A DNA stretch of 64,000 bases from Siccirubricoccus phaeus (GCF_008360935.1 NZ_SRXO01000027.1:1-64000); one strand, 5' to 3'. Positions 39,966 to 49,418 are shown, numbered from the stretch's first letter. Program-made: numbers and translations. Notes: a model not told the origin generated them from the sequence alone.

Positions 39966-41027
39966 TCAGGCGAACGCCAGCAGCCGCCGCGGATTGCCGA
40001 CCGTGATGGCGTCGATTTCGCTTTCTGAGAAGCCACGCTCGCGCATCAGCGGCAGGACATTCTCGAAGATATGGCCATAGCCATGGCCGCCCCAGCGGGT
40101 CAGCCGCGTGCGGTAGCAGATGTCATGGCTGATCACCACGCGCTCCAGATGGCCGCGGGAAATCAGGGCGCGGATCAGCTTCAGCCGTACCGCGTCGTTC
40201 GGCATGTCGATGGGCGCCAGCGCGTAGTAGCTCGCCTCCTGCCCGAACAGGTCGAATTCGACGACCACGCCGCTGTCGGCCAGGCGCAGCAGCCGGTCCT
40301 CGTCGAAGATGGTGCGGTCGATATGGCTGATGATGACGCGCGACGGGTCGGCGCCATGGGCGCGGATGAACTCCGCCACCTCCTGCGGCTGGTCCGGATG
40401 CCGGCCGGGGTGGACGTTCACCGCCGCGCCGGTCTCCGCCATGGCCAGCAGGGCGCCGGCCATGACGCGCTTCTCCTGCGCGGTCCAGGGCGCCTGGCAG
40501 CCGATCTCGCCGATGATGCCGGCCCGTATGTCGGTGCCCCAGGCGCCGAGCTGCACCTGGTCCACCATCTCCCGAGCGAAGTCCTCGGCGCTGCGCGCTG
40601 CATTCGCCGGATCCTGGTACTCATGCACGTAATGGCCGCAGCCCATGACGATGTGGATCCCGGCCTCCGCCGCCAGCCGGGCCAGCGCCGCGGGGTCCGG
40701 GTCCAGCCCGCCGCTGCTCAGCTCCACCACCGTCCGCCCGCCGGCTTCTTTCATCGCCGCCAGCTCGCCCAGGGCTGTCGGCTCGCAGCGGAAGCGCAAA
40801 TTGCCCGGCACCTTGCGCTTGCGGCCGTAATTGATGGCGAAGCAATTGCAGAGGGTGATCTCCGGTCCCTGATCCGGCTCGGCCCGCATGGCGGGGGTGC
40901 GGATGTCCCAGATCAGGTGCTCATGCATCAGGGTCGGGCCCAGCTCGGCCGGCGCCACCGGCCCCAGCACGGTCTGGGCGCGGCCCCGCAACATCTCCCG
41001 CGTCATGCGCTGCCCTGCCTCGGCCAT
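39966..41027 (-). CDS. Phosphotriesterase-family metal-dependent hydrolase
   Basis: 353 residues of the amidohydrolase superfamily. Metal-site motifs include HEHLIWD near residue 35, NVHPGRH, ISHIDR and SHDICYRTRL. In place of the carbamylated lysine of true phosphotriesterases there is GEIGCQAPW, with Glu as bridging residue, as in the PHP subgroup, so lactonase or esterase activity is more likely than organophosphate hydrolysis. The start at 41027 is supported by GGGAGGGG upstream. It is divergent from the Bug protein of the neighbouring operon. Confidence 0.88.
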   Translation of the reverse strand: MAEAGQRMTREMLRGRAQTVLGPVAPAELGPTLMHEHLIWDIRTPAMRAEPDQGPEITLCNCFAINYGRKRKVPGNLRFRCEPTALGELAAMKEAGGRTVVELSSGGLDPDPAALARLAAEAGIHIVMGCGHYVHEYQDPANAARSAEDFAREMVDQVQLGAWGTDIRAGIIGEIGCQAPWTAQEKRVMAGALLAMAETGAAVNVHPGRHPDQPQEVAEFIRAHGADPSRVIISHIDRTIFDEDRLLRLADSGVVVEFDLFGQEASYYALAPIDMPNDAVRLKLIRALISRGHLERVVISHDICYRTRLTRWGGHGYGHIFENVLPLMRERGFSESEIDAITVGNPRRLLAFA

Positions 41028-41253
41028 GCTCGCCCCTCCCGCTGCCGCAGGATGATCCGGCGGGCGGGCGATGCTGTCCATGGGTTGCCCGGGCGGCGGC
41101 AGGACGCTTAACTCGCAGCGCCCCGCAATGAGGGCCGGCAGGTGCACGGGCCTGCCGTGAGATCGGCCCGAACCAGGGCCGCGACGGTCAGAGGGGGCGC
41201 CGCAACCGGGCGCATGCGTGCTGCGGCACGGGTGCGTCTGCGCGAGGTGCCGC

Positions 41254-42255
41254 ATGCGCTCTGCCGCCCGCCGCTCCCTGTTCCGCACCGCCGCCCTGGC
41301 AGTGCCCGGGATGCTTGCGCCCGGCCTGGCCGCGCCGCGCCTGGCCCGCGCCCAGGACGCCTGGCCGAACCGCCCTGTCACCTTCGTCATGCCCACGGCG
41401 CCGGGCGGCCCGGGCGACGTCATCGCCCGCCCCCTGGCGCAGCATCTGCAGGCGGCGTTCGGCCAGCCCTTCGTCATCGACAACCGCACCGGCGCCGGCG
41501 GCACCATCGCGCTGGAGTATGCGCTGCGCACGCGGCCGGATGGCCATACGCTGGTGGTGTACAGCAACAGCACCTACAGCATCGCGCCGCACCTCTACCC
41601 GATGCCCTATGACAATGCGACGGCCTTCGCCCCCATCGCGCTGATCGCCGAGGCGCCGAGCTTCCTCGTCCTGCATCGTACCGTTCCCGCCGCCACCCTG
41701 GCGGAATTCCTGGCGCTGCTGCGGCGGGAGCCGGAGAAGCTGGCCTTCGCCACCGCCGGCATCGGCTTCACCAGCCATCTTGCGACCGAGCTCTTCATGG
41801 CGATGACGGGCACGAAGATGCTGCACGTGCCCTATCGCGGCGGGGCGCCGGCCAGCCAGGCGATCGCGGCCGGAGAGGTGCAGGTGAATTTCATGGAAGC
41901 CGCCTTGGTGCGGACCCTGCTGCCCGCCGGCAATATCCGCGCGCTCGCCGTCACCAGCCGCCAGCGCCACCCGCTGCTGGCCGAGATCCCGACCCTGGAC
42001 GAGGCCGGCGTGCCCGGCTTCGAGAGCGCGACCTATTGGGCGATGGTCGCCCCCGCCGGCGTGCCGGCGCCGATCCAGGCGAGGCTCGCGGAGGCGATGC
42101 AGGGCTGGATGGCGCTGCCCGCCACGCAGGCCATGCTCACCCATGCCGGCTTCATTCCGCTGAGCGGAGACCCCGCGACGCTGGCCCGCCACATGGCGGA
42201 GGACACGGCGAAATGGGGCGGCATCATCAAGGCGCGGGGGATTCGCATCACATGA
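41254..42255 (+). CDS. Bug-family periplasmic solute-binding protein (TctC-like)
   Basis: 333 residues: an Arg-containing signal peptide (RRSLFRTAALAVPGMLAPGLAAPRLARAQ), then the Bug core with WPNRPVTFVMPTAPGGPGDVIAR and VIDNRTGAGG, which contact small carboxylate ligands. It starts at ATG 41254 after GAGG. It binds an unidentified organic acid in the periplasm. No TctA/TctB membrane partners are in the window. First gene of a tight operon; the stop overlaps the next ATG (ATGA). Confidence 0.92.
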   Translation: MRSAARRSLFRTAALAVPGMLAPGLAAPRLARAQDAWPNRPVTFVMPTAPGGPGDVIARPLAQHLQAAFGQPFVIDNRTGAGGTIALEYALRTRPDGHTLVVYSNSTYSIAPHLYPMPYDNATAFAPIALIAEAPSFLVLHRTVPAATLAEFLALLRREPEKLAFATAGIGFTSHLATELFMAMTGTKMLHVPYRGGAPASQAIAAGEVQVNFMEAALVRTLLPAGNIRALAVTSRQRHPLLAEIPTLDEAGVPGFESATYWAMVAPAGVPAPIQARLAEAMQGWMALPATQAMLTHAGFIPLSGDPATLARHMAEDTAKWGGIIKARGIRIT

Positions 42256-43247
42256 AGGTCTGCATCTACGGTGCCGGCGCGGTCGGCTGCTATCTCGCGG
42301 GGCGGCTGCACCAGGGCGGCGCCACGGTGTCCATGGTGGCGCGCGGCGCAACCTTCGCCGCCATCGCCGCCGAGGGCGTCACCGTGCACACGCCGGCGAA
42401 GCACCTCCACGCCAGGGTCGAGGTCGCCGAGGATCCCGCCGCGCTCGGTCCGCAGGACATGGTGCTGGTCACGGTGAAGGCGCCGGCGCTGCCCGCCATC
42501 GCCCCGGGCCTGGCGACGCTGCTGGGGCAGGAGACGCCGGTCTGCTTCGTCATGAACGGCCTGCCCTGGTGGTATTTCCATGCCCATGGCGGCCCGCATG
42601 AGGGGCAGCGCCTGCCGCGCATCGACCCCGGCGACATCATGTGGCGCACCGTCGGGCCGGAGCGCGCCCTGCATGGCGTCATCTTCGCCTCCTGCGATAT
42701 CGAGCGGCCGGGGGTGGTGCATATCGAGACCGCCCAGACGGCGCTGCACCTGGGCGAACCCGCCGGCACCACCGCCCGCGCCGAGGCGCTGGCCGCGCTG
42801 CTGCGCGACACGGATTTCACCGTGACGGCGGAGCCGAACATCCGCGCCCGCATCTGGTCCAAGCTGCAGACCAATATCTGCTCCGGCCTGTTCGGCTGCC
42901 TCGCCGACAGCCCGCCCAGGGCGATCTATTCCGACCCGGCCGTCGCCGATGCGGTGCGCCGCGTGGTGGCGGAGGTCGGCGCCGTGGCCGCCGCCCTCGG
43001 CCACCCCAGCCCGCTGGATGCCGAGGCGCTGCTCGGCCGCGCCCGCTCCCAGGGCCACAAGAGCAGCGTCGTGCAGGATCTGGCGCGCGGCGCGCCCATC
43101 GAATTCGACCCGATGTTCGGCGGCCCGCAGGCGCTGGCCCGCCTGGCCGGGGTGCCGACCCCGACGCTCGACCTGCTGATCGCGCTGGTGAAGGCCCGCG
43201 CGATCTCCGTAGGCTCCTATTCCGAACCCGAGGAACCCGTGCCGTGA
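42252..43247 (+). CDS. Ketopantoate reductase (PanE/ApbA)-family oxidoreductase
   Basis: 331 residues with an N-terminal NAD(P)-binding GAGAVGCYLAGRL, MVLVTVKAPAL, and a C-terminal 6-phosphogluconate-type helical domain containing KLQTNICSG and GHKSSVVQDL. It reduces a 2-keto acid or oxidises a 2-hydroxy acid. True PanE for pantothenate is one option, but its place in a catabolic operon suggests a different substrate. It overlaps both neighbours by 4 bases (ATGA, GTGA). Confidence 0.9.
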   Translation: MKVCIYGAGAVGCYLAGRLHQGGATVSMVARGATFAAIAAEGVTVHTPAKHLHARVEVAEDPAALGPQDMVLVTVKAPALPAIAPGLATLLGQETPVCFVMNGLPWWYFHAHGGPHEGQRLPRIDPGDIMWRTVGPERALHGVIFASCDIERPGVVHIETAQTALHLGEPAGTTARAEALAALLRDTDFTVTAEPNIRARIWSKLQTNICSGLFGCLADSPPRAIYSDPAVADAVRRVVAEVGAVAAALGHPSPLDAEALLGRARSQGHKSSVVQDLARGAPIEFDPMFGGPQALARLAGVPTPTLDLLIALVKARAISVGSYSEPEEPVP

Positions 43248-44551
43248 CCGCACCCCGCCGCATGAACCTGGTCGCCTACCTCAAGACCGGGCCGACCGCG
43301 AACCATCCCGGCGCCTGGCGGCACCCGGATTCGGACCTCGACGACATCTTCGCGCCGGAGCGCTACGAGCACCTGGCGCGGGTGCTGGAGCATGGCTGCA
43401 TCGATGCCGGCTTCTACGCCGACACCTTCGGGCTGCCCGATATCCATGGCGGCAATTTCAACGCCTATCTGCGCTATGGCGGGCAGATCACCTATCTCGA
43501 CCCGCTGATGATCCTGCCGATCATGGCGCGGGTGACGAAGTATCTCGGCCTCGGCGCCACCCTCTCCACCACCTTCATGAATCCCTACTGGCTGGCCCGC
43601 ACCCTCGCCTCGCTGGACATGCTGACGGGCGGCCGCGCCGCCTGGAACGTCGTCACCTCCGCCACCAACCTCGAAGCCCGCAATTTCGGCATGGACGGCA
43701 TCCCGCCCAAGGATCTGCGCTACGAGCGCGCCGACGAGGTGCTGGAAGCCTGCATCGCCCTCTGGGAGTGCTGGGACGAGGACGCCTTCGTCATGGACCG
43801 CGAGAGCGGCGTCTTCATCGACCCGAAGAAGGTCCGCTACGCCAATTTCGAGGGCCGCTACGTCAAGACCCGCGGCCCGCTGACCATCCCGCGCAGCCCA
43901 CAGACCCGGCCGGTCTTCCTGCAGGCCGGCGCCTCCGACCGCGGCCGGGAATTCGCCGCGCGCTGGGCGGAGATGATCTTCTGCACCCCCAACAGCAAGG
44001 CCGACGCCATCGCCTTCCATGACGACATCAAGTCCCGCATGACGAAGTACGGCCGGCCGCCGGAGCACTGCAAGGTGCTGCCCTCCTTCGCCATGGTGGT
44101 GGGGGAGACGGCGAGCATCGCCGAGGAGAAGCACCAATACCTCCAGTCGCTGATCGACCCGGAGGCGCAGCTCATGCTGAACTCCTCCCTGCTCGGCGCC
44201 GATCTTTCCAAGGCCCGGACCAAGGAGGCGATGGTGGCCGCCCAGGGCAACCAGGGCATCACCGGCTCGGTGGACCGGGTGCTCCAGGTGATGGAGCAGG
44301 AAGGGATCAGCTTCGAGAAGGCGGCCAGCAAGCCGCGCGACCTTCTGGTCGGCACCCCGAAGGTGATCGCCGACCAGCTCGAGGACTGGTTCCTCGCCGG
44401 GGCCTGCGACGGCTTCATCATCTGGCCCACCGTTTTCCCCCGCATGTTCGAGGATTTCTGTAAGCTGGTGGTTCCGGAGCTGCAGCGCCGCGGCATCTTC
44501 CGCAAGGAATACCGGGGCCGCACCCTGCGAGAGAACCTGCTGAACCCCTGA
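43244..44551 (+). CDS. LLM-class flavin-dependent monooxygenase (NtaA/SnaA/DszA type)
   Basis: 435 residues of the bacterial luciferase-like family that uses reduced FMN and O2. Typical segments are FYADTFGLPDIHGGNF, LGLGATLSTTFMNPYWLARTLASLD, and GRAAWNVVTSATNLEARNFG. Such enzymes oxidise aminopolycarboxylates, sulfur or nitrogen compounds, and need a partner flavin reductase, which is not in the window. GTG 43244 overlaps the PanE-like stop (GTGA). The stop shares one base with the next gene. Confidence 0.9.
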   Translation: MTAPRRMNLVAYLKTGPTANHPGAWRHPDSDLDDIFAPERYEHLARVLEHGCIDAGFYADTFGLPDIHGGNFNAYLRYGGQITYLDPLMILPIMARVTKYLGLGATLSTTFMNPYWLARTLASLDMLTGGRAAWNVVTSATNLEARNFGMDGIPPKDLRYERADEVLEACIALWECWDEDAFVMDRESGVFIDPKKVRYANFEGRYVKTRGPLTIPRSPQTRPVFLQAGASDRGREFAARWAEMIFCTPNSKADAIAFHDDIKSRMTKYGRPPEHCKVLPSFAMVVGETASIAEEKHQYLQSLIDPEAQLMLNSSLLGADLSKARTKEAMVAAQGNQGITGSVDRVLQVMEQEGISFEKAASKPRDLLVGTPKVIADQLEDWFLAGACDGFIIWPTVFPRMFEDFCKLVVPELQRRGIFRKEYRGRTLRENLLNP

Positions 44552-45684
44552 TGCCCCACCCCATCTTCCCGCAAGAGGAATTCGCCGCCCGCCTCGCCCG
44601 GCTGCGCGGCGCCCTGGCCGCGCGCGGCGTCGCCGCCGCGCTGTTCGACGAGATCGAGGCCATGGCCTGGCTCTCCGGCTATGGCTCCTCGCTGAACCGC
44701 TGGCGCTGCCTGGTGGTGCCGCTGATCGGCGAGCCCTTCATCCTGATCCGTGCCCTGGACGCCGCGGTTTGCCGGGAGCGCGCCGCGGGGGTGGAGGTGA
44801 TCCCCTACCGGGACTGGGAGGACCCGGTGCCGGCGCTGGCCGCCGCCCTCGCCCGGCGCGGCCTGGCGGAGGCGGCGATCGGGCTCGATCTCAATTCCTA
44901 TGCTCTTTCCGTCAACCGCCATGCCGCCCTCGCCGCCGCCCTGCCCGGGGCGCGGCTGGTCGATCTCGGCCCACTGGCGAACGAGCTGCGGCTGGTGAAG
45001 TCTCCGGCCGAGATCGCCCTGCTGCGCCGCGCCGCCGGCATCGCCGATGCCGCCCTCGCCCGCGCCGCCGCCGCCTGCCGCCCCGGCAGCACCCAGCGGG
45101 AGGTGGCGCGCGCCGCCATGGAGTGCTTCATGGAGCTGGGCGCCGATCCCTCCGCCCCCGGCCCCATCACCGCCGTCACCGGTTGGGACTTCCTGCACGG
45201 CCATCTGGAGGACGCGCCGCTCCGCCCCGGCGGCGTGGTGCATATCGAGCTGACGCCGCGCATCGAATGGTACAGCGCGCGCATCATGCGCTGCGTCTCC
45301 ATCGGCCCGCCGGAACCCGCCCGCGCCCAGGCGGCCGAGACGCTGGCCGCGCTGCAGGCGCAGCAGATCGCCGCCATGCGCCCCGGCGTCCTCGCGGCGG
45401 AGGTGGATGCCATCCTCCGCCAGGGCGTGGTCCAGGCCGGGCTGCGCGCCAGCTACGACAACATCACCGGCTACACGCTCGGCCTCTACGCGCCGCAGAC
45501 GCCACGCACCAGCGACTTCACCCGCATCCTCCACCCGGAGGCGCATTGGCCGCTGGAGGCGGGGATGGTCTTCCACGTCTATGCCTCGGCCGGCGGCGCC
45601 GCGCTCAGCGAGACGGTGCTGGTGACGGAGACCGGGCCGGAGATCCTCACCGGCGCCCCGCCGGGGCTCCTCATCGGTGGCTGA
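44551..45684 (+). CDS. M24 (pita-bread fold) hydrolase-like protein lacking canonical metal ligands
   Basis: 377 residues of the Xaa-Pro peptidase/creatinase superfamily: a creatinase-like N-terminal domain (about 1-150), then the catalytic fold. The two-metal ligands expected in this fold are mostly missing: where a DxG...YxxDxT/TR pattern is usual, the sequence reads HIELTPRIEWYSARIMR (E and A instead of D and D). The usual His site is YTLGLY. Only the late Glu (SETVLVTETG) remains. So a metal-free activity, as in creatinase and ectoine hydrolase, is more likely than a dipeptidase. It overlaps the next gene by 8 bases. Confidence 0.82.
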   Translation: MPHPIFPQEEFAARLARLRGALAARGVAAALFDEIEAMAWLSGYGSSLNRWRCLVVPLIGEPFILIRALDAAVCRERAAGVEVIPYRDWEDPVPALAAALARRGLAEAAIGLDLNSYALSVNRHAALAAALPGARLVDLGPLANELRLVKSPAEIALLRRAAGIADAALARAAAACRPGSTQREVARAAMECFMELGADPSAPGPITAVTGWDFLHGHLEDAPLRPGGVVHIELTPRIEWYSARIMRCVSIGPPEPARAQAAETLAALQAQQIAAMRPGVLAAEVDAILRQGVVQAGLRASYDNITGYTLGLYAPQTPRTSDFTRILHPEAHWPLEAGMVFHVYASAGGAALSETVLVTETGPEILTGAPPGLLIGG

Positions 45685-46920
45685 GGCACAGGCCGTGCTC
45701 GTCATCGGCGCCGGCGTGGCCGGGCTGGCGACGGCGCTCTACCTCCGCCGGGAGGGGTTCGCCGTGACGGTGCTGGACCCGCTCGGCCCCGCCGGCGGCG
45801 CCAGCTTCGGCAATGCCGGGCTGCTGAGCCCGGAGACGGTGGTGCCCATCGCCCTGCCCGGCATGCTGCGCAAGGTGCCGGGCTGGCTGCGCGACCCGCT
45901 GGGCCCGCTGACGGTGCGCCACGCCTACCTGCCACGCGCCCTGCCCTGGCTGCTGCGCTGGGTGGGGGAAAGCCGGCTGGCGCGGGTGGAGCAGATCTCC
46001 AACGCACTGCGCGCCCTGCACGGCCCCTCCCTGGAGTGCTGGCGGGAGCTGCTGGGCGAGCCCCTGGCGCGCGAGCTGATGCGCCGCACCGGCCAGGTGC
46101 AGGTCTGGGAGGGCACGGAGGACACTGCCAGCCAGCGCGTGGAGGCGGCGCTGCGCGAACGCCATGGCATCCGGGCGGAGAAGCTGGGGCCGGAGGAGCT
46201 GCGCCAGCTCTTCCCCGGCATCGCGCGCGACATCACGCGCGGGCTGCTGGTGCCGGGCAATGGCCATCTCGTCAGCCCCCCCGCGCGGTGCGCAGCCTGG
46301 CGGAGCTGTTCCTCGCCGAGGGCGGGCGCATCCTGCCGGAGCGGGCGATGAAGCTGGTCCCCTGCCCCGGCCAGCGCTGGATGGTGCTGAGCAACACCGG
46401 CAACCACGCGGCGGACTCCGTGGTGCTGGCCGGCGGCGCCTTCGCCGGCGCGCTGCTGGCGCCGCTCGGCCTGAAGCTGCCGCTGGAGACGGAGCGCGGC
46501 TACCACGCGCACCTCCCCGCGCCCTCCATCGAGCTGCGCCTGCCCATCATGCAGAAGAGCCGCGGCTTCGGCCTGACGCCGATGGAGGATGGGTTGCGCG
46601 CCGCCGGCACGGTGGAGATCGCCGGGCTGGAAGCGCCGCCCGACGAGCGCCGCGCCGCGCTGCTGGAGACCCAGGCGAAGCGCCTTTTCCCGGACCTGCG
46701 CACGGGGCCGGCGCGGCTCTGGATGGGCTTCCGCCCGTCCTTCCCGGACAGCCTGCCGGTGCTGGGGCCGGCGCCGGGGCATCCGGGCCTGTTCCTCTGC
46801 TTCGGCCACGGCCATTTCGGCATGACGGCGGGCCCGCCCTCGGGGAAGCTGGTGGCCCGCATGATCGCCGGCGTGGCGCCGCCCATCGACCCGGCACCCT
46901 ATGCCGCTGCGCGGTTCTGA
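45677..46920 (+). pseudogene. FAD-dependent D-amino-acid dehydrogenase/oxidase-like gene with a frameshift
   Basis: Reading GTG 45677 gives a DadA/glycine-oxidase-type start: VLVIGAGVAGLATALYLRREG (FAD site) and GGASFGNAGLLSPE. The frame breaks after GNGHLVSPP around the run of seven C (46276-46282). The next frame then continues as RAVRSLAELFLAEGG, VVLAGGAFAGALLAPL and finally CFGHGHFGMTAGPPSGKL, ending at 46920. Adding one C restores a single protein of about 415 residues. This may be a sequencing error in a homopolymer, a programmed slip, or a recent loss. It is the last gene of the 41.2-46.9 kb operon. The substrate is probably an amino or imino acid. Confidence 0.85.
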
Positions 46921-46942
46921 CGGGCTGGCCTCCGAGGCCCCC

Positions 46943-47048
46943 TAGAGCGGTTTCACGCTGACTGTGCAGCGCGAAACCGCTCTAGCTTATGGATTGTAGA
47001 GCAGATTCACGCCTCCGGGCGATGCCGCCCTCCGGCGATCTGCTCTAG
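46943..47048. repeat. 106-bp double-hairpin dispersed repeat, family A copy 2
   Basis: Same length and almost the same sequence as 24289-24394, also flanked by CTAG. In this copy the outer arms TAGAGCGGTTTC/GAAACCGCTCTA pair perfectly. It lies 22 bases after the FAD oxidoreductase gene and may act as its terminator. Confidence 0.93.
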
Positions 47049-47301
47049 CGACGAGCCGGCACTGCGGCTGCATCCCCGGCCGGGCCGCGCTCTGGCTCCG
47101 CCCCTTCGGAGGCTGCGCGTTTCCGCCCGGCGGATTCGGATGCCTGTCCAGGCATGGCGCGACACCGGCTGGCCACGATGAAGGCCATGGACGATCCGGT
47201 CCGTGCTACCAGCCTCGCGCGCCTGGCCCGGGTTGCCGCCATCGGGCCATGCAGCCAGCGACGGGCCGGGCCACGCCATGGCCTCGGCGGGCGCACCGGC
47301 C
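47049..47301. other. Gap after repeat A, no gene recognised
   Basis: 253 bases between the repeat and the end of the lyase gene. Open frames exist on the minus strand, but their composition (Arg/Gly/Ala) looks like GC-driven chance openings; no domain or ribosome site was found. Confidence 0.4.
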
Positions 47302-48207
47302 TCAGGGCAGAACGGGGCTCTCGGCGGACGCAATCAGTTCGGCGAGTTCAACGATGCGCCGGGCCCGCGCGGCGATCGGGTAGTCCACGAAGCGGCCGTC
47401 GATCTGGATGGAAGCCACACCTTTTGCCTCCGCCTCGGCGAAAGCGGCGACGATCCGCCGGGCCCATTCCACCTCGCCCGCGGCCGGGCCGAAGGCGGCA
47501 TTGGCAACCGAAAGCTGGTCGGGATGGATGCAGAGCTTGCCCTGGAACCCCAGCGCAGCGCCGCACCGGCAGGAACGGGCGAAGGCCTCCGGCTCCTGCA
47601 GGCTGGCGAAGACGGTATCGATGGGCGCCTCCAGGCCGGCGCAGCGGCTCGCCAGCACCACCTCGCTCCGGGCAGGGGCCAGTTCGGCTTCGTCGGAGGT
47701 CCAGGTGATGCCGAGATCCAGCGTGTAGTCACCCGCCCCGAAGGCGAGCCGCCTCACCCTGCCGCCGAGCGCCGCGGCGGCCGCAGCCAGCGCCCGGCAC
47801 CCGGCCAGGCCGCGCCCCGTCTCGATGATCGGCATCAGGTCCAGGCTGCGCTCCGCCAGGCCGTGCTGCCGCTCCAGCGCCGTCATCGCCCAGTCCACGG
47901 CGATAAGCTGGCCCGGCTCCTCCAGCATCGGCAGCACGATGCCGTCCAACCAGGGGCCGATCACGGCCTGCAGGTCCCCGAAGCAGAACGGCGTGGCAAA
48001 GCCGTTCACGCGGACATAGGCACGTCCGCGCCGCGGCTTTCGGAGCGCCACCACGACCAGCTCCCGCGTCGCTTCCTTGGCGGAGAGCGCCACGGCATCC
48101 TCGAGGTCGAGGATGACGGCGTCGGCATCCATCGTCAGCGCCTTCTCGACGCGTCGTGCATGGTCGCCCGGGGCGAAGAGGAAGGTCCGGTTCGGTCCGC
48201 TCGTCAT
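47302..48207 (-). CDS. HpcH/CitE-type CoA-ester lyase
   Basis: 301 residues of the citrate lyase beta / malyl-CoA lyase family. Conserved parts include LFAPGDHARRVEKALTMDADAVILDLEDAVA (substrate and metal site), YVRVNGFATPFC, LMPIIETGRGL and FGAGDYTLDLG (metal-binding D), and GFQGKLCIHPDQL. It probably cleaves a beta-hydroxyacyl-CoA such as citramalyl- or malyl-type CoA. The start at 48207 (MTSGPNRTF) overlaps the CoA-transferase stop, so it is the second gene of a two-gene minus-strand operon. Confidence 0.92.
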   Translation of the reverse strand: MTSGPNRTFLFAPGDHARRVEKALTMDADAVILDLEDAVALSAKEATRELVVVALRKPRRGRAYVRVNGFATPFCFGDLQAVIGPWLDGIVLPMLEEPGQLIAVDWAMTALERQHGLAERSLDLMPIIETGRGLAGCRALAAAAAALGGRVRRLAFGAGDYTLDLGITWTSDEAELAPARSEVVLASRCAGLEAPIDTVFASLQEPEAFARSCRCGAALGFQGKLCIHPDQLSVANAAFGPAAGEVEWARRIVAAFAEAEAKGVASIQIDGRFVDYPIAARARRIVELAELIASAESPVLP

Positions 48208-49418
48208 GCCGGCTTCTCGCCCAGCCACTCCGACAGGATCTCGGCGGCCTGCGCGCCGAGGGACGGCCCCAGCCAGCGAATGGCGCCGGGCGTTCCGGTG
48301 AGTCGCGGCACCGGTGCCGGCACCGCCAGGCTGCGGCCCAGGCGCGGCTCGAAGACCTGCGCGATATTGCCGCGGGCCGCGTAGTGAGGATCCGCGAAGA
48401 TCTCGTCGATGGCATAGACCGGCCCGCAAGGCACCTGGGCTTGTTCGCAGGCCGCGAGCACCGCATCGCGCGTCATGCCGCGGGTCCAGTCGGTGACGAT
48501 GCCGTCGACCTCCGCCCGCGCCGCCTCGCGCTGCGCGATGCTGGCGAAGCGGTCCGGCCCGGCCAGTTCAGGCCGGCCCATGGCCGCGCAGAGCCTGGCG
48601 AAGATCTTGTCGCTGGTGCAGGCGATGGCGATCCAGTGCCCGTCGCCGCTCGGGTAATGGCTGTGCGGCACGACGTTCACGGTCGCCGCGCCCATGCGCT
48701 GCCGCACCTTGCCGAGCAGGTCATAGGCAGGGGCGAGTTCGTCGAGGATCCGGAAGACGCTTTCGTAGAGGCCGATATCCACCACCTGGCCGGCCGCCCC
48801 CGCAGTGTCGCGCGCCCGCAACGCCATCAGCACGCCGACCGCGCCGTAGAGGCCCGACATGTAATCGGCGAGCGTCGCGGAGCCGGGGGTGACCGGCGGC
48901 CCTTCAGGGTCGCCGGCGAGGAAGGAGATGCCGCCGAAGGCGTTGGCGATGCGCCCGAAGCCCGGCCGCCCGCTATACGGACCGGTCTGGCCATAGCCGG
49001 AGACGCGCAGCATGACGAGGCGCGGATTGATCTCCCGCAGCATGTCCCAGCCCAGCCCCCAGGATTCGAGCGTGCCGGGCTGGAAATTCTCGCAAACCAC
49101 ATCGGCCACGGCGACGAGGCGCTTCAGGGTGGCAGCCCCCGCCGCCGTGCGGAGATCGAGCGTGATGGAGCGCTTGTTCCGCGCTTCGCTCAGCCAGGGC
49201 AGGCTGTCGCCGCAGCTCGTCATGCTGCCGAAGCGCCGGGTCGGGTCGCCGCTGCCGGGCAGTTCCACCTTCACCACATCGGCGCCGAACTCGGCCATCA
49301 GCGTGGCGGCATAGGGTGCGGCGATGAAGGTGGCGAGATCGAGGACACGGATGCCCGCCAACGGTCCGCGTGCCGCTCCGTCCTGCGGGGTCGTATCTGG
49401 CTGCATCGTCTCATCCAT
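48204..49418 (-). CDS. CaiB/BaiF family CoA-transferase (A)
   Basis: Class III CoA-transferase of 404 residues (from ATG 49418), with LAGIRVLDLATFIAAPYAATLMAEFGADVVKVE, CENFQPGTLESWGLG, and GPYSGRPGFG near the catalytic region. It moves CoA between acids. An in-frame GTG at 49430 is possible, but it falls within the operator-like site 49419-49430, so ATG 49418 is preferred. It pairs with the CoA-ester lyase and faces a Bug gene across a 200-base regulatory gap. Confidence 0.92.
   Translation of the reverse strand: MDETMQPDTTPQDGAARGPLAGIRVLDLATFIAAPYAATLMAEFGADVVKVELPGSGDPTRRFGSMTSCGDSLPWLSEARNKRSITLDLRTAAGAATLKRLVAVADVVCENFQPGTLESWGLGWDMLREINPRLVMLRVSGYGQTGPYSGRPGFGRIANAFGGISFLAGDPEGPPVTPGSATLADYMSGLYGAVGVLMALRARDTAGAAGQVVDIGLYESVFRILDELAPAYDLLGKVRQRMGAATVNVVPHSHYPSGDGHWIAIACTSDKIFARLCAAMGRPELAGPDRFASIAQREAARAEVDGIVTDWTRGMTRDAVLAACEQAQVPCGPVYAIDEIFADPHYAARGNIAQVFEPRLGRSLAVPAPVPRLTGTPGAIRWLGPSLGAQAAEILSEWLGEKPA

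Noticed and set aside
47007-47333. Minus-strand frame of 108 codons after repeat A
   Set aside because: It overlaps the lyase gene end, has no ribosome site and no recognised sequence.
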